Below, piece after piece: positions 32,736-41,965 of a stretch of 62,673 bases of DNA; within the stretch, counting starts at the first letter, position 1, and every line of letters starts with the position of its first letter. This DNA is from Bifidobacterium imperatoris. Its GTDB lineage: Bacteria; Actinomycetota; Actinomycetes; Actinomycetales; Bifidobacteriaceae. The translations under genes were made by a program, and so were the position numbers. Under the pieces are notes generated by a model that saw only the letters and a program-made list of their open reading frames with translations, ran no database searches and was not told where the DNA came from. Location: NCBI RefSeq assembly GCF_002860405.1, contig NZ_NMWV01000003.1, positions 1-62,673 of the forward strand, written 5' to 3'.

Positions 32736-34136
32736 ATGAGCACTGCAACAGCGCAGTCAGTCAAGAAGACGCCGAAGAAGCTGACTTGGCTGAACATCGT
32801 CGGTTATGGTTCCGGCGATCTTGCCAACAACATCGGCTGGCGTATGATGTCGATGTTCCTGGCCACCTACTACATCTACATGGGCATCGACCCGGTGACC
32901 ACCGCTAACATCTTCCTGTTCGCCCGCTTCTTCCAGGCTGTTGTGTACCTGCTCGCCGGCAACTATGCCGACCGCGTCAAGCCGAACAAGAATGGCAAGT
33001 TCCGTCGCCTCGTGGTCGCCTTCGGCGTGCCGATGATGGTGGCCATCTGCCTGATGTACACCATTCCGGCTGATGCCGAAATGGGCGTCAAGGTGGCGTG
33101 GGCTATCGTCACCTACCTGCTCTACCAGCTGCTCGGCGCCTTAGGTGGCGTGCCTTACGGCGCACTGCTTGGTGCTATGACCCAGGATCAGAACGAACGC
33201 CAGCGCCTGTCCTCCGCCCGTATGGTCGGCGGCGCTCTGTTCGGCCTCATCGTCACCTTCACCCTGGCCCCGGCCATCAACAACGTCAAGGATCAGGCCG
33301 CTCTCGCTAAGCTCATGCTGCCGATCGTGTGCATCTTCTGCCTTGTTGGCGCTCTGATTTACGTCTTCCTGTACAAGACCACCATCGAGCAGATTGATGT
33401 ACCGACCCAGCCGAAGGTTTCCTTCATCGACACCCTGAAGGCCATCTTCCAGAACCCGGCCCTGCTTATCCTGTGCTTCGCCACCGGCTTCTACCTGATC
33501 GCCACCTGCGTCGGCTCCATCGGACCGATCATCGCCAAGGAAGTGCTCGCCAATGGTGCTGACGCCGGCACTCTGGCTCTCATCACCACGCTGGTCACCC
33601 TGATCAACGCCTCCATCGGCGTGATTGCCTCCCCGTTCGGCCCGGTTATCGCTCGTCACCTCGGCAAGAAGGGTGGCTGGTACCTCGGCTGTGTGCTTGG
33701 CATCCTCGGCGGTGTGATGTTCATCTTCGTTACCAACGTGTGGCTGTCCCTCGTGGGCTTGGCTCTGAACGCCATCGGTGCTCAGTTCTGCGGCAACTAC
33801 GTCTGGGGTATGGAAGGCGACACCGTTGAGTATTACGAGTGGAAGACCGGTAAGCGCACTGATGGTGCTGCAATGGCTGGTCTGAGCTTCTTCCGCCAGA
33901 TGTTCGGCGCTCTGACCTCTTGGCTCGGCCCGGCCATCCTCGCCTTCACTGGCTACAAGTCCGGCATGAATGTGGCTCAGGATCCGACCGTTGCCGAGAA
34001 CCTGCGTCTCGCTGCTGGTCTCGTGCCGCTGATTGGCTTCGTGATCTCCGCCGCCATCATGTTCTTCTACCCGATTACCGAGGAGAAGTTCAAGCAGATC
34101 AAGGCCGAGCTCGCCGAGCGTCGTGCCGAGGCGTGA
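32736..34136 (+). CDS. GPH-family glycoside:cation symporter (UidB/LacS-like)
   Basis: A 466-residue carrier with about 12 spans. The start GYGSGDLANNIGWRMMSMFLATYYI and the conserved GMEGDTVEYYEWKTGKRTDGAAMAG segment are typical of UidB-type glucuronide and oligosaccharide symporters. It should import the substrate of the GH2 enzyme encoded just upstream (same strand, 101 bases). AAGGAG precedes ATG 32736. A hairpin covers the region just after its stop. Confidence 0.9.
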   Translation: MSTATAQSVKKTPKKLTWLNIVGYGSGDLANNIGWRMMSMFLATYYIYMGIDPVTTANIFLFARFFQAVVYLLAGNYADRVKPNKNGKFRRLVVAFGVPMMVAICLMYTIPADAEMGVKVAWAIVTYLLYQLLGALGGVPYGALLGAMTQDQNERQRLSSARMVGGALFGLIVTFTLAPAINNVKDQAALAKLMLPIVCIFCLVGALIYVFLYKTTIEQIDVPTQPKVSFIDTLKAIFQNPALLILCFATGFYLIATCVGSIGPIIAKEVLANGADAGTLALITTLVTLINASIGVIASPFGPVIARHLGKKGGWYLGCVLGILGGVMFIFVTNVWLSLVGLALNAIGAQFCGNYVWGMEGDTVEYYEWKTGKRTDGAAMAGLSFFRQMFGALTSWLGPAILAFTGYKSGMNVAQDPTVAENLRLAAGLVPLIGFVISAAIMFFYPITEEKFKQIKAELAERRAEA

Positions 34137-34138
34137 AG

Positions 34139-34161
34139 CAAACAATCCAGTGGATTGTTTG
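34139..34161 (+). terminator. Small perfect hairpin directly after the GPH stop
   Basis: CAAACAATCC (34139-34148) pairs perfectly with GGATTGTTTG (34152-34161) around AGT, three bases after the stop codon. Confidence 0.5.
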
Positions 34162-34269
34162 TAGCCGAGGCCGAACGGCGGCAGCCGTGAGGTAATGATG
34201 AGTCAGGCCGTAGGCCGGTCAGCAATTGCTGCCGAAGCTAAGGCTGTTGAAGCCTGATTCGCGCTGATT

Positions 34270-34296
34270 GGCTCCCTCTCCAGAGGGAGCCTTTTT
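34270..34296 (+). terminator. Rho-independent terminator
   Basis: GGCTCCCTC (34270-34278) pairs perfectly with GAGGGAGCC (34283-34291), loop TCCA, followed by TTTTT. It closes the GH2-transporter unit before the lacI-type gene. Confidence 0.9.
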
Positions 34297-34333
34297 CTAT
34301 ATATAGTGGAAGGCAATACACCAGGGGGTTGAG

Positions 34334-35515
34334 ATGGCAGAACAGCAGCGCAAGGCAACTGATCGCGTGCGTTTGGCGGACGTGGCGGACGCTGCTGGCG
34401 TGGCCATCTCCACCGTCTCCCGCGTATTCAGCAACCCTGACCGCGTGAATTTCCAAACCGTGGAACAAGTGCGTGAAGTTGCCGACCGGCTTGGCTACCG
34501 GCCAAATCCACGCAAACGTCATACCTCTGCTGCACAGTCGCAGTCGGATCCACTCAATTCATCCTCTAGCCCATCGGGCTCTTCCGATACTTCCGCGTTC
34601 ACCCACTCCAATTCCGCCGTGCAAAATTGGCCTGCCACGAGCGGCGGAGTCATTGCGCTCGTGGTCAAAGACACCACGGACGGCGTCTCCTCGCAGATTT
34701 TGAAAGGCGCGCAAATCACTGCTATGGAATCCGGCAGCGCCGTAGGCCTGATTGAAGCCGGCCAATCTCAGCAGCGTACCCAGCAGTTGCTCACTCATTT
34801 GGTCGGCAAAGTCGATGGCGTGATTCTAGCCACTGATTCGCCCGGCATCGATTTCATTCGTGACTATGCCAAGCGTGTACCGCTCGTGGTGTTGAACCGT
34901 CCGGTGGACGGTGTGCCCAGCGTAGTGCCCGACCCAAGAATCGGTGTGGTTCGCGCGCTCAGCATGCTGCGCCGCTACCATCACACAGCCATCACCTATG
35001 TGTCTGGTTCGACCTCGTGGGCCAACCAGTCACGCTGGTCCTGCCTGCATGACATCGGCCAGCGCATGGGATTGCGTATGAATCACATCGGCCCGGTGCG
35101 TCCGAGCGTGGAAGGCGGCTATCAGGCCGCGCTCGCCCTCGAAAACTCCAAACCCACCGCTGTCATCACGTATAACGATTTGATTGCGGCTGGCATTGTG
35201 CTGCGCCTGACTGCGGACGGTGTGCGCGTGCCGGAAGACGTGTCCGTTATCGGTTTTGATAACACGTTGATCGCTCCGGTGGTCACACCGCCGATTACGT
35301 CCATTCGCATTCCGCGCGATTTGCTTGGCCAGGCCGCCGTTCGGCTGCTGCTTGGGCGTGAATCTGGCGCTGTGCGCAATCCCGCGGATGCTCAACTTAT
35401 GGAGCAGCTCAAGGAGCTGGGTGTGCGTAACGAAGACGAGCAATCTGCGAATGTTACTTTGGTGGATACTTCTATTATTGTGCGCAGATCTGTGGGTGAA
35501 AGGCGCGCGGAATGA
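34334..35515 (+). CDS. LacI-family regulator with a Ser-rich hinge insertion
   Basis: A 393-residue LacI regulator. The helix-turn-helix (RLADVADAAGVAISTVSRVFSNPDRV) is at residues 13-38 and the core sensor domain begins near residue 104 (GGVIALVVKDTTDG). Between them, residues about 62-102 are a Ser/Asn/Pro-rich insertion (SDPLNSSSSPSGSSDTS...) where LacI proteins normally have a short hinge helix of about 15 residues. It overlaps the next transporter gene by four bases and follows the GH2-GPH pair, so it probably controls these genes. No palindromic operator is evident in either promoter. Confidence 0.88.
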   Translation: MAEQQRKATDRVRLADVADAAGVAISTVSRVFSNPDRVNFQTVEQVREVADRLGYRPNPRKRHTSAAQSQSDPLNSSSSPSGSSDTSAFTHSNSAVQNWPATSGGVIALVVKDTTDGVSSQILKGAQITAMESGSAVGLIEAGQSQQRTQQLLTHLVGKVDGVILATDSPGIDFIRDYAKRVPLVVLNRPVDGVPSVVPDPRIGVVRALSMLRRYHHTAITYVSGSTSWANQSRWSCLHDIGQRMGLRMNHIGPVRPSVEGGYQAALALENSKPTAVITYNDLIAAGIVLRLTADGVRVPEDVSVIGFDNTLIAPVVTPPITSIRIPRDLLGQAAVRLLLGRESGAVRNPADAQLMEQLKELGVRNEDEQSANVTLVDTSIIVRRSVGERRAE

Positions 35516-37128
35516 GCGGTACAAAACACTGTGAAACACCTCGTGAAACCTTGCGTGAAACATCTCATGAAACATCGTCGGAAGCCGATAGCCATGCGCT
35601 GAACCAAGCCTTACGAGACCCCGGTGTGCGCAAAATCACCCTGCGCAACGCCATCGGCTTCGGTGTGGGAGACTTCTATGGCGGCGGCCAACTCACCATC
35701 ATCGCTGCCTACCTCTCCCTGTTCTGGACCACATTCTGCGGCATGTCCATCGCCACAGCCCAGTCGGTCATCGGCCTCAGCGCATTGATCAGTGCGGTAG
35801 CGGCCCTGCTTTTCGGCGTATTCGATGACAATCTCTACCGTTACAGCATCGGCCTTAGGTTCGGCCGGCGTCGCTTCCTGCTGATGATTATCGGCCCGCT
35901 GCTGTTGTTCGGCATCTTCCTGTGGATTCCAGGGTTGCCGCTCGCCGCCTATGCTGCAGCCTATGTGTTCTGGGTGGTGCTCGCTCAGTTGTTCCAAACC
36001 GCCTACAATCCATTGCCTGGTGAAATGACGCCGGATTTCAACAGCCGCACGAAACTCTCCACTGTGCGCATGTTCATCTCCACTGGTGCGGCAACGCTGA
36101 TTCCACTGGCAGGCAGTGCAGTGCTCGCGATTTTCGGCGAACGCACGCCGACCGGCTACATGATTTTCACAATGACCACCACAGTGCTGTTCGCGCTCGC
36201 CGTGTTCGCATGCTGGCGCAGTACATGGGAAATGACCCCGGAAGCCGCGGGATTCGGTGCCTACGCGCGCGGCGAAAAACATGAAGGGTCGATTGGCTGG
36301 GCCGGCTGGCTGAGGCGTGCCGGCAAAGTGTTACACGAATACGCCACCACATTGCGAGTCAAGGAATTCCGCAAGCACCTGTCGATTTACCTACTGGTGC
36401 AGGTTTCGATGGACGTGTTCGGCCAGACGTTCGTATTTTTCGTGGTCTACGACTGGAATCGCACGGCCGCGTTCGCCTCGCTGTTGCTCGGCTGCACGGC
36501 CATCTCCATGCCGCTCATGCCAGTATTCGGCTGGGCGATGACCAAAATTGGGCCGAAGCGCTTGTACGCCATCAATTTCATCGGCTGCCTGGTCGGCGTA
36601 GCATGGCTGTTCGCTGCATGGTTGCTTGCGGATTCGATGCAACCTGCCGCCTGGACCGTGTTCGCTATCGCAGGCTCATTGTGGTTCTTCGCCTTCAAAT
36701 CCCTGTGTGGCTACCTGCCGTGGGCCGTGTTCCCGTATATTGCGGACATCGACCAGATCATCACCCGCCGGTACCGTTCCGCCACATTTGCCGGCATCCA
36801 AGCCTCATTCCGTCAGCTCGGCTCAGGCATCGGCACTATTTGCGTAGGGCTGGTATTGGGAGCGGTCGGCTTTGATGCTACATTGCAGCAGCAAAGCATG
36901 GCGGCCAAAGCCGGATTGGGTGCGGTACTGCTCGGCTGGTTCGCGTTCGCGATGATTATCTGTTGGATTATTTCCGCACATTTGGTAATCAACAAGCACA
37001 CGGATTCGGTTGTTTTGGCTGAAATTACGCGACTGCGCAACGGTGGCTCGAAGACAAATGTGGATACAGAAACCCGTCACGTGGTCGAGCGCCTGACCGG
37101 CTTGCCATACGAACAATGCTGGCGGTAA
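35512..37128 (+). CDS. Second GPH-family transporter
   Basis: A 538-residue MFS/GPH carrier with about 12 spans (GFGVGDFYGGGQLTIIAAYLSLFWTTFCG at the first). It has an unusual hydrophilic N-terminus with a tandem RET/HET repeat (PRETLRETSHETSSEA, coded by four GTGAAAC-like words) and a C-terminal tail. The start ATG 35512 overlaps the stop of the LacI gene. It may import a sugar that induces the LacI regulator, or a product of the GH2 enzyme. It is more divergent from UidB than the 32736 carrier. A 21-base-pair palindrome follows. Confidence 0.82.
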   Translation: MSGTKHCETPRETLRETSHETSSEADSHALNQALRDPGVRKITLRNAIGFGVGDFYGGGQLTIIAAYLSLFWTTFCGMSIATAQSVIGLSALISAVAALLFGVFDDNLYRYSIGLRFGRRRFLLMIIGPLLLFGIFLWIPGLPLAAYAAAYVFWVVLAQLFQTAYNPLPGEMTPDFNSRTKLSTVRMFISTGAATLIPLAGSAVLAIFGERTPTGYMIFTMTTTVLFALAVFACWRSTWEMTPEAAGFGAYARGEKHEGSIGWAGWLRRAGKVLHEYATTLRVKEFRKHLSIYLLVQVSMDVFGQTFVFFVVYDWNRTAAFASLLLGCTAISMPLMPVFGWAMTKIGPKRLYAINFIGCLVGVAWLFAAWLLADSMQPAAWTVFAIAGSLWFFAFKSLCGYLPWAVFPYIADIDQIITRRYRSATFAGIQASFRQLGSGIGTICVGLVLGAVGFDATLQQQSMAAKAGLGAVLLGWFAFAMIICWIISAHLVINKHTDSVVLAEITRLRNGGSKTNVDTETRHVVERLTGLPYEQCWR

Positions 37129-37139
37129 CACGTTACTCC

Positions 37140-37188
37140 TTCCCGAATTTCTTGCACTGACGGGTGCTCAGTGCAAGAAATTCGGGAA
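37140..37188. repeat. Single copy of the CAAGAAATTCGGG palindromic repeat, terminator-like
   Basis: TTCCCGAATTTCTTGCACTGA (37140-37160) pairs perfectly over 21 bases with 37168-37188 around a 7-base loop. It starts 11 bases after the transporter stop and is the same repeat as the three tandem units at 7955-8122. Confidence 0.85.
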
Positions 37189-37210
37189 ACTCATAGGGAA
37201 TACGGGCGCA

Positions 37211-37224
37211 TACACTGAAGCATC
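37211..37224 (+). promoter_or_regulatory. Candidate leaderless promoter of tatD
   Basis: TACACT (37211-37216) is eight bases before ATG 37225 with no ribosome site between. Confidence 0.45.
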
Positions 37225-38181
37225 ATGAGCAAGCATCATCGCGACCGCAGCTGGGCACCCTCTCCCGAGCCGTTACCCGAAGACATTCAAGTCATTGATA
37301 ACCACACGCATGTGGCGTCCGTCGTGCCATTCGCACGCGCAATGGACCATGAGGCGCAAGCCAAAGGCCAGGCGCCCGTACCTGTCTACGATGTGGACCA
37401 GCTGCTTGCACAAGCGCAAGCTGTCGGCGTTGGGGGTATTATCGACTGCGGTTGCGAGCTGCCGCACCTGATGACCGCTGTGCAGATGGCCCTCGATCAT
37501 CCAGGTAATGTGCACGCGGCACTCGCAATACACCCCAACGAAGCCGTACTGCACGGGCATCGCGGGGTCCCCGGGCCGGACGGCCTGCCGCTCAAATACA
37601 AGCCCTACCATGACACGAACTTTGAGGATGCGCTCGCCGAAGTGCATCGTTTGGCCACACAATACCCTGAGCAAGTGGTGGCAATCGGTGAGACTGGCAT
37701 GGACCTATTCCGCACGGGTGAGGGCGCTAAAGAGCTGCAGCGCGAAGCATTCCGCGCGCATATCGCGCTCGCCAAGGAACTGGGATTGCCGATGCAGATT
37801 CACGACCGTGACTCGCACCGCGAGGTCATCGAAACTTTATTGGCCGATGGTTCTCCAGAGCGTACGGTGTTCCATTCCTACTCGGGCGACGCGGAAATGG
37901 CGGAAATCGCGCGCGAGCAAGGCTGGTATTTGAGCTTCTCCGGCACGGTGAGCTACAAGGGCAACGATGGTATTCGCGAATCATTGCGGATTGTGGGTCT
38001 TGATCATGCGATGGTGGAAACTGATGCGCCATATTTGACGCCAATGCCATATCGCGGTCGCACTAATGCGCCGTACATGATTCCATACACGTTGCGCGCT
38101 ATGGCCGATGCGTTGGATGTATCAATCGCTGAAGTGGCGCGCGGCACTCGAGCCACCACACGCGAGGTGTACGGCATCTGA
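37225..38181 (+). CDS. tatD: TatD family hydrolase (DNase)
   Basis: A 318-residue metal-dependent hydrolase of the amidohydrolase-like TIM barrel. The first metal motif appears as DNHTHV near residue 25. GETGMD (around 155), then QIHDRDSH and the late METDAPYLTP are family marks. TatD enzymes act as 3'-5' exonucleases or DNases in repair and DNA turnover. The acidic insert around GVPGPDGLPLKYKPYHD is common in actinobacterial forms. The start ATG 37225 lacks a ribosome site but has a -10-like TACACT eight bases upstream. Confidence 0.88.
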   Translation: MSKHHRDRSWAPSPEPLPEDIQVIDNHTHVASVVPFARAMDHEAQAKGQAPVPVYDVDQLLAQAQAVGVGGIIDCGCELPHLMTAVQMALDHPGNVHAALAIHPNEAVLHGHRGVPGPDGLPLKYKPYHDTNFEDALAEVHRLATQYPEQVVAIGETGMDLFRTGEGAKELQREAFRAHIALAKELGLPMQIHDRDSHREVIETLLADGSPERTVFHSYSGDAEMAEIAREQGWYLSFSGTVSYKGNDGIRESLRIVGLDHAMVETDAPYLTPMPYRGRTNAPYMIPYTLRAMADALDVSIAEVARGTRATTREVYGI

Positions 38182-38218
38182 TTATGCGCTTCTGGGTTCT
38201 CGGGCCCCAGCGCATAAT
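38181..38218 (+). terminator. Terminator hairpin after tatD
   Basis: ATTATGCGCT (38181-38190) pairs with AGCGCATAAT (38209-38218); an inner CTGGG/CCC pairing extends the stem. It starts at the last base of the stop codon. Confidence 0.65.
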
Positions 38219-38351
38219 AAATTAGACAGTCTGCCTTGTTTTTGTAAGTTGTGAAGGCTGCGTTGCAGGGCTACCATATCGTTCGTTACAGAGAACGGGA
38301 TGATCTGAACTTGCGGGATGTGGTTGGGGCCCGTATGGAGGACTTGAACGT

Positions 38352-40838
38352 ATGGTTGAGTCAGACAAGCAATCTTCGCGCGCCCGAAAACAGAACAATT
38401 CCAAGCGTGCGGCCGCAATCCAAGCGGAACAAACAGCCATAGCACTCAAAAAAGAAGAAGCCGCGCTCCTCAGAGCAGACACCTACACCACGGCACCTAA
38501 GGTTTCCCGCCGCACACTGACCCGCGAAGAGCGTGAAGCGCTCGCCAAACAGCGCGAAGCTGAAAATAAGGAAGCCGAAAAACTTGCTTCCACCGCGGCA
38601 AAAGGCCGTATAGGACGCTGGTGGGCTCGTCTGCAGTCCGGGCCGAACAAAATCACCTGGGGCATGGCCATTGTGGCGCTTGGCGTGGTGTATGGCGACA
38701 TCGGCACCTCGCCGCTCTACACTGCGCAAACCTTTCTCTCCGGCCAAGGTGGGCTCGGCAATGTGCAGCGCGATGCTGTGCTCGGCATGCTCTCGCTGGT
38801 GTTCTGGTCGATTACGCTGATTACCACCGTCAAATACGTGCTTATCGCCATGCGCATTGATAACAATGGCGAAGGTGGCATTTTCGCACTGTATTCCTTG
38901 ATTCGCCGCTATGGCTCATGGCTCGCTATCCCAGCTATGCTCGGCGGTGCCGCCTTCCTTGCTGATTCGGTGCTTACCCCGGCTGTTTCCATCAGCTCCG
39001 CAGTCGAAGGCCTGCAAACCCTGCCCCCGCTCGAACGGTTCTTTGACGACAATCCCAGCCTGACTTTGATGATTACCGTAGTCATCATTGTGGTGCTGTT
39101 TTCAGTGCAGTCGCGCGGCACTGAATCCATTGGTCGTGTATTCGGCTCGATTGTGCTGGTCTGGTTCAGCTTCCTCGCAGTGGTAGGTTTATGCAATCTT
39201 TCCAATGATTGGTCGGTATTCGAGGCACTCAACCCGGTTTACGGCGTTCAATTCCTTTTCAGTCCGCATAATGAAGCCGGCATTGCGCTGATGGGCACGG
39301 TATTCCTCTCCACCACTGGTGCGGAAGCCTTGTATTCCGATATGGGCCATGTGGGCCGCGGCAACATTTATTTCACTTGGCCGTTCATCAAAGTGGCACT
39401 GGTGTGCAATTATTTTGGCCAAGGCGCATGGATGCTGGCCAACAGCCGCAACCCCGAGTACACCACGCTGAAAACGCTGAATCCGTTCTTCCAAATGATG
39501 ACGCCGAACGTGCGATACATCGCCGTGGTGCTCTCCGTTACCGCCGGCGTGATTGCCTCCCAAGCCTTGATTACTGGCGCGTTCACAATGGTTTCCGAAG
39601 CCACGCGCTTGAATTGGATGCCGCATCTCCAGGTGCGTTACCCAGCCCGTACGCGCGGCCAGCTCTATATTCCGGTAGTCAATGGCGTGCTGTGCGCATC
39701 TACGCTGATTGTGCTCGCGATTTTCAAGGATTCCGAACACATTTCCGCCGCCTATGGCTTGGCGCTCACCATTACGATGATTACCACCACGGTGCTGCTG
39801 GCTGTATATATCTGGCACGATGGCCATCGCTTGGGAGCTGCGATGTTCACCGTGGTGTTCCTGGCCATCCAAATCATGTTCTTTATCGCATCGATGGCCA
39901 AATTCCTGCATGGCGGCTGGTTTACGATGCTGCTCACACTGGCCATTTTGTTTGTGATGTACACATGGAACGAAGGCACGAAAATTGAACGTGCGCAGCG
40001 CCGCCATATGCGCACCGCCGACTTCCTGCCCGCGCTCGACAAGCTGCATGGCGACTTCCGCATCCCATATTTCGCAGACAATATCGTCTACCTGACATCC
40101 GATTCGGAAACCAAACGACTCGATACGGATATTTTCTTCTCCATCTTCGCCGACCATCCCAAGCGCGCTCGCGCATGGTGGGCTGTGAGCGTGGAAACCA
40201 CGGACGAACCATTTACCCGCGAATATTCGGTTGAGAATTTCGGCACCAATTTCCTCTTCCGTGTTCGCATTCGCTTGGGATTCAAGGTTTCCCAGTCCAT
40301 TCCGGCATACATTCACCAAATCATGCACGACCTATCCAAAACCGGCGAACTGCCCAAGCAGAAGTCGATTTACCCGAAGGTGGATGCCGATCCAGACATT
40401 GGCACGATTCGCTACGTGCTGATTCATAAAGCACTGATGCCGGAGTCCAAGGTTTCCGCACATGGTGCATTCCTCTTGCAAGCCAAGTATGCGATTCGCC
40501 ACATGGCTGGAACACCGGTCAAATGGTTCGGTTTGGCACCATATAATCCGCTGGTTGAAGTGCAGCCACTGTTCGTCTCCACGCGTAGGCCTCCGCGTTT
40601 GAAGAGAACGGATACCACTGCCCGCCCGCTTCCAACACCTTCGCGCCAGAAAGCTGATCCTGCTGCCATTCCCGATCCGCTTGATACGACTACTGGACTT
40701 GGCGAGCTGGTGAAATCCGTGGAATCCTCAATAGATTCGCCCGAGCAGAGGCCTGTGCCAAAGTCCAGAACCAAATCTGATTTCACTCGGGCCGATGCCA
40801 CTGTGGTATCTCATATGGCTCGTAAGAAACGGCAATAA
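38352..40838 (+). CDS. kup: Kup-type potassium uptake transporter
   Basis: 828 residues. Kup/HAK/KT proteins take up K+ with protons. The core starts at ALGVVYGDIGTSPLYT (residue about 110), a hallmark, followed by about 12 spans (GGAAFLADSVLTPAVSISSAVEGL, TGAEALYSDMGHVGRGNI). The long cytosolic C-terminal domain ends in a Pro/Ser-rich, basic tail. The first 95 residues form a charged, coiled-coil-like extension (KQREAENKEAEKL) longer than in E. coli Kup. Start ATG 38352, with GGAGG ten bases upstream. No c-di-AMP riboswitch is recognisable ahead. Confidence 0.93.
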   Translation: MVESDKQSSRARKQNNSKRAAAIQAEQTAIALKKEEAALLRADTYTTAPKVSRRTLTREEREALAKQREAENKEAEKLASTAAKGRIGRWWARLQSGPNKITWGMAIVALGVVYGDIGTSPLYTAQTFLSGQGGLGNVQRDAVLGMLSLVFWSITLITTVKYVLIAMRIDNNGEGGIFALYSLIRRYGSWLAIPAMLGGAAFLADSVLTPAVSISSAVEGLQTLPPLERFFDDNPSLTLMITVVIIVVLFSVQSRGTESIGRVFGSIVLVWFSFLAVVGLCNLSNDWSVFEALNPVYGVQFLFSPHNEAGIALMGTVFLSTTGAEALYSDMGHVGRGNIYFTWPFIKVALVCNYFGQGAWMLANSRNPEYTTLKTLNPFFQMMTPNVRYIAVVLSVTAGVIASQALITGAFTMVSEATRLNWMPHLQVRYPARTRGQLYIPVVNGVLCASTLIVLAIFKDSEHISAAYGLALTITMITTTVLLAVYIWHDGHRLGAAMFTVVFLAIQIMFFIASMAKFLHGGWFTMLLTLAILFVMYTWNEGTKIERAQRRHMRTADFLPALDKLHGDFRIPYFADNIVYLTSDSETKRLDTDIFFSIFADHPKRARAWWAVSVETTDEPFTREYSVENFGTNFLFRVRIRLGFKVSQSIPAYIHQIMHDLSKTGELPKQKSIYPKVDADPDIGTIRYVLIHKALMPESKVSAHGAFLLQAKYAIRHMAGTPVKWFGLAPYNPLVEVQPLFVSTRRPPRLKRTDTTARPLPTPSRQKADPAAIPDPLDTTTGLGELVKSVESSIDSPEQRPVPKSRTKSDFTRADATVVSHMARKKRQ

Positions 40839-40875
40839 TCCGCGTAAAATGGCATGTTCTGCTGAGGGAGATGAA

Positions 40876-40950
40876 CGCTGAAGACAGCGCGGAGGGGTGA
40901 TTGAACGTGTTTAGATGCACTCTATAAGCAACACCTATAACCCCCTCCGC
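40876..40950 (+). terminator. Inverted repeats after kup
   Basis: CGCTG-AAGA-CAGCG (40876-40889) is a small hairpin. GCGGAGGGG (40889-40897) can pair with CCCCTCCGC (40942-40950) across a 44-base loop. Termination is plausible but there is no U-tract. Confidence 0.35.
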
Positions 40951-40970
40951 ACGTCGCTGAGTCTCGCCGG

Positions 40971-40984
40971 TAGATTGTCATACT
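40971..40984 (+). promoter_or_regulatory. Candidate leaderless promoter of the amidotransferase gene
   Basis: TAGATT (40971-40976) is eight bases before ATG 40985; no ribosome site lies between. Confidence 0.45.
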
Positions 40985-41845
40985 ATGTGCAGATTACTGG
41001 GATATGCGACGGCAGGCGATGACCTGAGTCTTAATGATATTCTCGGCGTGAAGAACGTCGAGGACTTCCGCGACCTCTCAGAAATCCACAATGATGGCTG
41101 GGGCGTGGCCCAGCTTGCCACCCCTGCAGCAGCTCCCTACGTGCGCGACGGTGGTGCTCCCTCTCCGGAGACCGGTGTGAAGATCTACAAGTCCACTGTT
41201 GCCGCCCGCTTCGACACTACGTTCGAGGCATTGGCCAACGAGCCGGCTCGTGGTGCTATCTGGCATCTGCGCTTGGCCAGCTCCAATCTGCCGCTCATCA
41301 TGGAGAACCAGCACCCGTTCTATGCCAACGGTTTGAGCTTCGTGCACAACGGCGATATCTCCGATGCCAACGGACGCAACATTGTGACCAATCGCTCTTA
41401 CCCTGTGGATCACAGCGTGCTGCTCTCCACTGGCGGCCGCTCCGATTCCGCTATTTTCTTCGCCGTGATTTTGGAATACATTGGCTTCGGCTTCCCGCTC
41501 GATGAAGCCGTGGCTCAGGCAGTGCGCGAACTGCGCCAAGCCTACCCGAAGTCCAGCTACAACTGCATCATCCAGTCCGAAGACCAGATGGTGGCCCTGT
41601 GCGCAGCCGGTCGCGAAAAGACCAGCCCGCGCATCGTGGAAATCTACGACGAATACGGCCGCGGCCATCAGGCCGCCGACTACCGTGTGATGCGCTACCG
41701 TGCACTCACCGATGCAGACGGCAAGCAGGCGGGCGTGGTGGTGTCCTCGTCCGGCTACGACCAGGATGGTTGGAACGAGCTCGAAAACGATCAGATGATC
41801 GTGGCATCCAACCGCAACGGCACCTTCCGCCTGCGCTCCATCTGA
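40985..41845 (+). CDS. Class II glutamine amidotransferase-like protein (YafJ/EgtC type)
   Basis: 286 residues. The catalytic nucleophile is Cys2, exposed after removal of Met1 (MCRLLGYA). NDGWGVA (near residue 37), HLRLASSNLP and HPFYANGLSFVHNGDI form the N-terminal nucleophile glutaminase pocket. The protein has only the glutaminase-type domain; the ammonia acceptor or hydrolysed amide is unknown. Ergothioneine pathway neighbours are absent. The start is fixed by the conserved Cys2, so translation must begin at ATG 40985 despite the lack of a ribosome site. Confidence 0.88.
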   Translation: MCRLLGYATAGDDLSLNDILGVKNVEDFRDLSEIHNDGWGVAQLATPAAAPYVRDGGAPSPETGVKIYKSTVAARFDTTFEALANEPARGAIWHLRLASSNLPLIMENQHPFYANGLSFVHNGDISDANGRNIVTNRSYPVDHSVLLSTGGRSDSAIFFAVILEYIGFGFPLDEAVAQAVRELRQAYPKSSYNCIIQSEDQMVALCAAGREKTSPRIVEIYDEYGRGHQAADYRVMRYRALTDADGKQAGVVVSSSGYDQDGWNELENDQMIVASNRNGTFRLRSI

Positions 41846-41898
41846 GATGTATTCTGGCTCCCACCTGGGGAGAGTTTACCCATAGGCTGATAGTTCTG

Positions 41899-41947
41899 GC
41901 TCCCCTCTGTGAGGGGAGCTGTCAGCATAGCTGACTGAGGGGAGCCA
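41899..41947. terminator. Terminator region with alternative hairpins
   Basis: GCTCCCCTC (41899-41907) can pair with GAGGGGAGC (41911-41919) or with the second GAGGGGAGCC near 41937-41946; GTCAGC/GCTGAC (41921-41935) lies between. It separates the amidotransferase from the convergent HD gene. Confidence 0.65.
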
Positions 41948-41965
41948 ACTGAAAAAGACGGGGAC

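Noticed and set aside
38182..38351. ydaO-type c-di-AMP riboswitch before kup
   Set aside because: The leader is short and lacks the conserved cores of that class.
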